NCBI GenBank assembly: GCA_027574665.1
Contig: CM050650.1
Location: 55,907,304-55,971,303 of the forward strand
Direction of reading: 5' to 3'
DNA: 64,000 nucleotides
Origin: Rhynochetos jubatus
Taxonomy: Eukaryota; Chordata; Aves; Eurypygiformes; Rhynochetidae
Within the stretch, counting starts at the first letter, position 1. The number at the start of each line of letters is the position of its first letter. The position numbers and the translations under genes were made by a program. Shown piece by piece: positions 59,901-64,000 of the stretch. The notes under the pieces were generated by a model. The model had not been told where the DNA came from. It did not search any database and saw nothing but the letters and a program-made list of their open reading frames with translations.

Positions 59901-61924
59901 GTGCATAAAGCAAAAGGATTAGAACAGCAATGAGCTTCCATCCCGAGCCTGCATTCCAGTCTCTCCTGGCCAATTTCTCTAAGCTTTGTCCACCCAGTTA
60001 CTTGCTTCCTTGCCTTTGTGAATCTGGCTGCAAATTGCTGCAGCCTTTCACTTGCTCCCAGTGTCTGTCACCATGTTTAAAACCCACTCGTTCTCCCTTT
60101 TGCCTGCCTCAGCATCTGTAAGGCAGATTTAAAGTTTGTTTTTATCCTAAATTCAGCGATGATGCTGCTGCAGGCCTAGCTTGTTTGGAGGTAGGTTATT
60201 CTGCGTCTGGTCCCCACTGTTCTCCAGGGCCACTCGAGGATAAATAGCAGCTCATCTTCGTTCTTTGAAGAACCTGGTGTTTGTGATGGGTTTGTTTCCT
60301 ATTGTTTTTTTCACTAACAGCTTCCTCTGATTTAGCTTTGTCCATTCAGGTAGGATAAAAGCAAGACAGTCTGAAGTCTGCATATTTATAGGAAATAAAG
60401 CAGATATCTTCCTCATTCTGTACAACATATAATAAAGCAAATAATTAATAAATGCCCAATGGATTCTTGAGTTTCCAACCTTTGGCATGGCTTACTCAGA
60501 TTTGTGTCTGAGTAGGAGGAAAACACTGAATGGAGATTCATTTTGAAAAGAAAGTTCATTCTGCTTGTATGGATCTCTGTTTTTCTGAAGTGTTCGTGTT
60601 CTTCAGAAAGCACATTTTCTATATCACTCACTAAGCAAATAAAATAAAGACTCTTGACCCCACACTGTTCTTCAGATGTGAAAAGGAAATGAAATCACAC
60701 CTCCTCATTTTTTTGTAATTCAAATTCTTCCCCTGAGGGCAGAGCTTAGGGAGAAAAGGACCTACATACTCCACTCTCTCCTACTGATGTTACACGTAAA
60801 TGAAAGAAACTCTTTCATTAAAAGCCCACCCAGCATCCATGGAATTGTGTACCTTGTTTTCTTTTAAGAAGGCTTGTTGTTTTTTTCAGTGATTAAATCT
60901 TACATTTTCTCAACAAACCTACTAAGGAGGAACTAGGATATAAAAGAAAATAGCTTAAATAAGGAAGTATTATTTACAGTAACTATTCTTCTGGGTAAAA
61001 AAATAATAGAGTTGTCAATAAAAAGATCAGATGAAAATGTGCTAACAACCTAACTGAGAAACAACATCCAAGTGAGAAGAAGCCTCGGCATTCATTGTAA
61101 CAGAAACAAGTCCAAGGTTGGCAAATTGCTATTATCCTTTCTTACAAGCTGCATCTGCAACTTCCCTCATGCCTGATCTAACATGACACCCTGATAAAAT
61201 TATATGGACTTTAAAGCAAAGACCAAGCCTTAGAGTTCTCTCCTAGTTGTCAAATCTTGGATGCTGAGAGAACTTGTAGAAGTTATATGTCTGCATAAAG
61301 ATTTACATCTTGCTTTTATCTGTTAGAATGTGAAATAAGATATTGAGGGATCAATTTTCTAGGGTTCTAGGGTTTCTAATTAGATTACATAGAAATATAT
61401 GTGACAAATCGTAACAATTAAAAAATCAGCAAGTATACAGCTGAACAGGGCATGCATTCTGGACGTGGTAAATATTATAAATAATCAACCACAAGCCAGG
61501 ATTTTTGAAGTTGTCTAAGCTGCAGTAACAGGGCGCCTTGTGATGTTCAATAGTACAAAGATGGACTGGACATCTAACCCAGGAAAGTGCTGATCAGGAC
61601 GTATCCATGGATGTATTACTTGCCTAGAACTCAGGCCTATTATTTTACATCAGGCTTTGCATTGGCAGATGGTCTCTAGCCTGTTCTTTCTTTAGGTTAA
61701 TGGTATTATACCTAAACTTCTGGCACATAATAAAGATATCAGTTTCCACAGGAACAGACACAAAACTCTAAAGACCAGTTTTGATAACCCTAACTATATG
61801 TTGGTGTAACTTTGAGGCATTTCAGGAGAGTTCCTTCTAATGTCTATGGGAGTAAATATGGATTCAAACTAAACAAATTCCTTCAGCAACATAATTCAGT
61901 GGATCTGAAGTCAGTAAAGGTATA
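56989..61924. other. intergenic, no gene recognised
   Basis: AT-rich unique sequence. A GC-richer open stretch at 58174-58446 (MNFEDLNEHQIETQFRG..) has no recognised family and no splice or promoter support. Confidence 0.5.
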
Positions 61925-62046
61925 TGAATTTATGCCAGGTGAATATCTGACTTACTTTTTGTCTACAGAAAACGGATAGTGTTTGTGAATTTATGCCAGG
62001 TGAATATCTGACTTACTTTTTGTCTACAGAAAATGGACAGTGTTTG
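61925..62046. repeat. 61-bp tandem duplication, two copies
   Basis: Copy 1 is 61925-61985 and copy 2 is 61986-62046, both beginning TGAATTTATGCCAGGTGAAT and ending in GTGTTTG. They differ at only two bases, AAACGGATAG against AAATGGACAG. This is a recent duplication by replication slippage or unequal crossing over. Each copy contains TTTTTGTCTACAG, which looks like a splice acceptor, but nothing around it supports an exon. Confidence 0.95.
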
Positions 62047-64000
62047 TAACTTCCTAGTTCAAAATGTTTCCTGAAAGTTTTCTGATAAACTAACCGTTTT
62101 TGAGGTTTAAACTTATTTGGTTATCGATAGAGAGGTGGAAACTGAGTATTGTATTGATACAGACAAGCAAAGTTAAGCTCTATGCATAGTAAAGCTTCGC
62201 AGAAACAACTTCATTTTGGGGAACAGCTGAAGCTGTGCTCTCTGCTTACAAATACGCAAACTTTCTGTGAATACAAAGGAATAAAAATAGAGAGACTGAA
62301 GACGTGGTTACATTAAAATGTGGAGAAATGTAGCTTGATGAAATAGTCTGGGAGTTATGCTTCATGCGGTGTTAACATACCCTTATTCAGGCAAATTCCA
62401 AACAGCAGCCTTGACACAGGTTTCTTCACCAGACTTAGATGATGAGACATATAATCTGTGCACTGCATGGTATGGCAAGCTACGATTTCCCATATACTTC
62501 TGCACACCCATAGAGTCCCCTTCCCCTCTTTCCCACCATGGCAAGCCCTAGCTGGTAAGATGGAGAGGAAGGTAAGAAAGAAAAGACCAGGCATAACATT
62601 TTCCAGGAAGAGCTTATGAAATTCAGAACTAGTTGTGGGAGGCAATACTAAATTTTGGGTAGATAGACTAATGCTTGCTCTCATGATGCTTTGGCGATTC
62701 AGCAAGTGGCATCTTCTATCCCAGGGTGCACATTTCCATCTCTTAAAAATAAATACAAGCAAAAAGAAAAGGCAGCTTACTTGGGAAGGGCTTCTTAAAA
62801 AGAAAGAAATAATTTTTAAATCTTTGTTCTTTGTTTCTTTGGGAAAACAGAAAGTCCCCAAAACTGACCTCTAGATTTGAAGGTACTTGGTCTCTTATTA
62901 GTTTATACTACCCATTATATTAATTAATTTGTCATCTCTGATGGGCACAGAGGATATGAATTCAGAAAAGATGCTGAAAAGTAATTGCTTGCAAATACAT
63001 TGTCTGTATTAAAGAGCACAGATATCACAGCTGCTTCCCTCACTCTCCTTTTGTGCCGTTTCACAATGAGCTGACTAAAGGACATGAGGTAAATGTAGAA
63101 TATAAACTGCAACTCATTTTGGTGAAACACAGGGACTACAATTTAATATGAAATATCAGCTGGTAGGGGAGACCAGCTGCTGGTGAAGAATGATCACCCA
63201 GGCTCTAACTCTACCTTCTACCTCACAAAGTGACTCAACCGCTATGAATACTGAGTACAGTTTGACCTCTTATAGTAAATCATTTTAACAGTAGGATTTA
63301 TATCTAAAAATAAAGCATCCGTCTCTTAGCTTTTCTAAAGTATGTTTTACTATCCATCCAACTTTATGCTGGAGGAATTATGTTGTTTGAATTAAGACCA
63401 GTACACCAGTATATGTTTGCTGAAACTCTGTTAACACCCAGTTGGCAACAGCCACTGATAGGCACCGACCCCGTTTTCTACTGTATACAGTTAGATGAAA
63501 AGGATCTGCTAGGAGACAGGAATGCTAGAGGACTCATGCCCAATGCTAACAAGATCCATAGGTTCATAGAAGTTGAAATTAAATTTTTCATGAAGCTCTA
63601 GATCGGCACTTCCCGAACACACTTTTCTGAGGTGACTCACTTAAAGAGAACGGGGACAGTGGCAGCCCCTCTGAGCTCTGTGCTTAGCTGCCTGCATGAG
63701 CAGGAAGAGATGTGTCTCCTGGCTGCTCTCCTCACAGCTTTTACTATGCATAGCTCTCTAGGGTAGCTTTTGTTGCACTGGGCTCAGAGCTGCTGCACAA
63801 TGAAGTGGTTTGCAGGACCAAGATTATTCTTTCTTCCCAACATCTTGATCCATCTGGGATCCTTTAGACATGTTACTGTCTCCACTTACCAGCATTTGCA
63901 GTTCGATGTATTGGAATTTCCCAGGACATTTGAAAGTCACTATTTGCCTTTTTCCTTTTTTTTCCTCCAAACCACTAATGGTGCTTTATCAACACAATAA
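62047..64000. other. intergenic, no gene recognised
   Basis: Holds a 168-codon minus-strand open frame at 62355-62861 without family resemblance, and a possible hAT-type fragment around 63603-63650. No exon of the expected next gene (FBXO5 in mammals) was recognised. Confidence 0.45.

Noticed and set aside
62355-62861. 168-codon open frame on the minus strand
   Set aside because: The longest non-repeat frame after CR1, but with no recognisable domain, promoter or family. An AT-rich vertebrate intergenic region of this size gives such frames by chance.

Overview
The window is vertebrate nuclear DNA, almost certainly from a bird. Three things show this. Spliced coding exons of a pro-VIP gene encode the avian form of vasoactive intestinal peptide (Ser11, Phe13, Val26, Thr28). 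There are many CR1 LINE 3' ends carrying the typical avian ATTCTATGA-type tail. There are also LTR families that start TGTGCTGG and end in ACCACGACA, a pattern known from bird endogenous retroviruses. The LTRs suggest a neoavian bird rather than a galliform, but that is inference. The sequence is AT-rich with few genes. Nothing bacterial, such as operons, ribosome binding sites or CRISPR, is expected or seen.

Region 1 (1 to about 4,850, + strand) is the 3' two thirds of the VIP gene. It holds the end of the N-terminal propeptide exon, the PHI exon, the VIP exon, the C-terminal propeptide exon and the last exon with the stop codon and 3'UTR. All splice junctions follow GT-AG and join in one frame. 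The promoter, 5'UTR exon and signal-peptide exon lie left of the window. The encoded precursor is cut at dibasic sites to give PHI and VIP. VIP has a Gly amidation donor and PHI does not.

Region 2 (about 4,850 to 64,000) is intergenic as far as I can see. I found no conserved coding exon and no RNA gene. It contains CR1 LINE fragments on both strands: a degenerate 2.5-kb ORF2 copy at 41.9-44.4 kb, shorter 3' ends at 19.0, 28.2, 29.8, 33.2, 54.2 and 56.7 kb, and an older copy at 27.4 kb. It contains an 839-bp solo LTR at 23.7-24.6 kb and two extremely shortened LTRs (112 bp and 27 bp), each still flanked by a perfect 5-bp target duplication. There is a non-autonomous hAT-like element at 31.0-31.3 kb, a probable ancient MIR/CORE-type SINE at 22.8 kb, a 61-bp tandem duplication at 61.9-62.0 kb, and simple repeats. 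In mammals the gene after VIP is FBXO5; no exon of it was recognised here.

The most unusual signals are the two collapsed LTRs with intact target duplications. The PHI peptide without an amidation glycine and the in-frame skippable PHI exon are also of note. I also list several GC/CpG-richer patches and exon-like segments bounded by splice motifs as candidate regulatory elements or non-coding RNA exons. No clear new multi-gene system was found.
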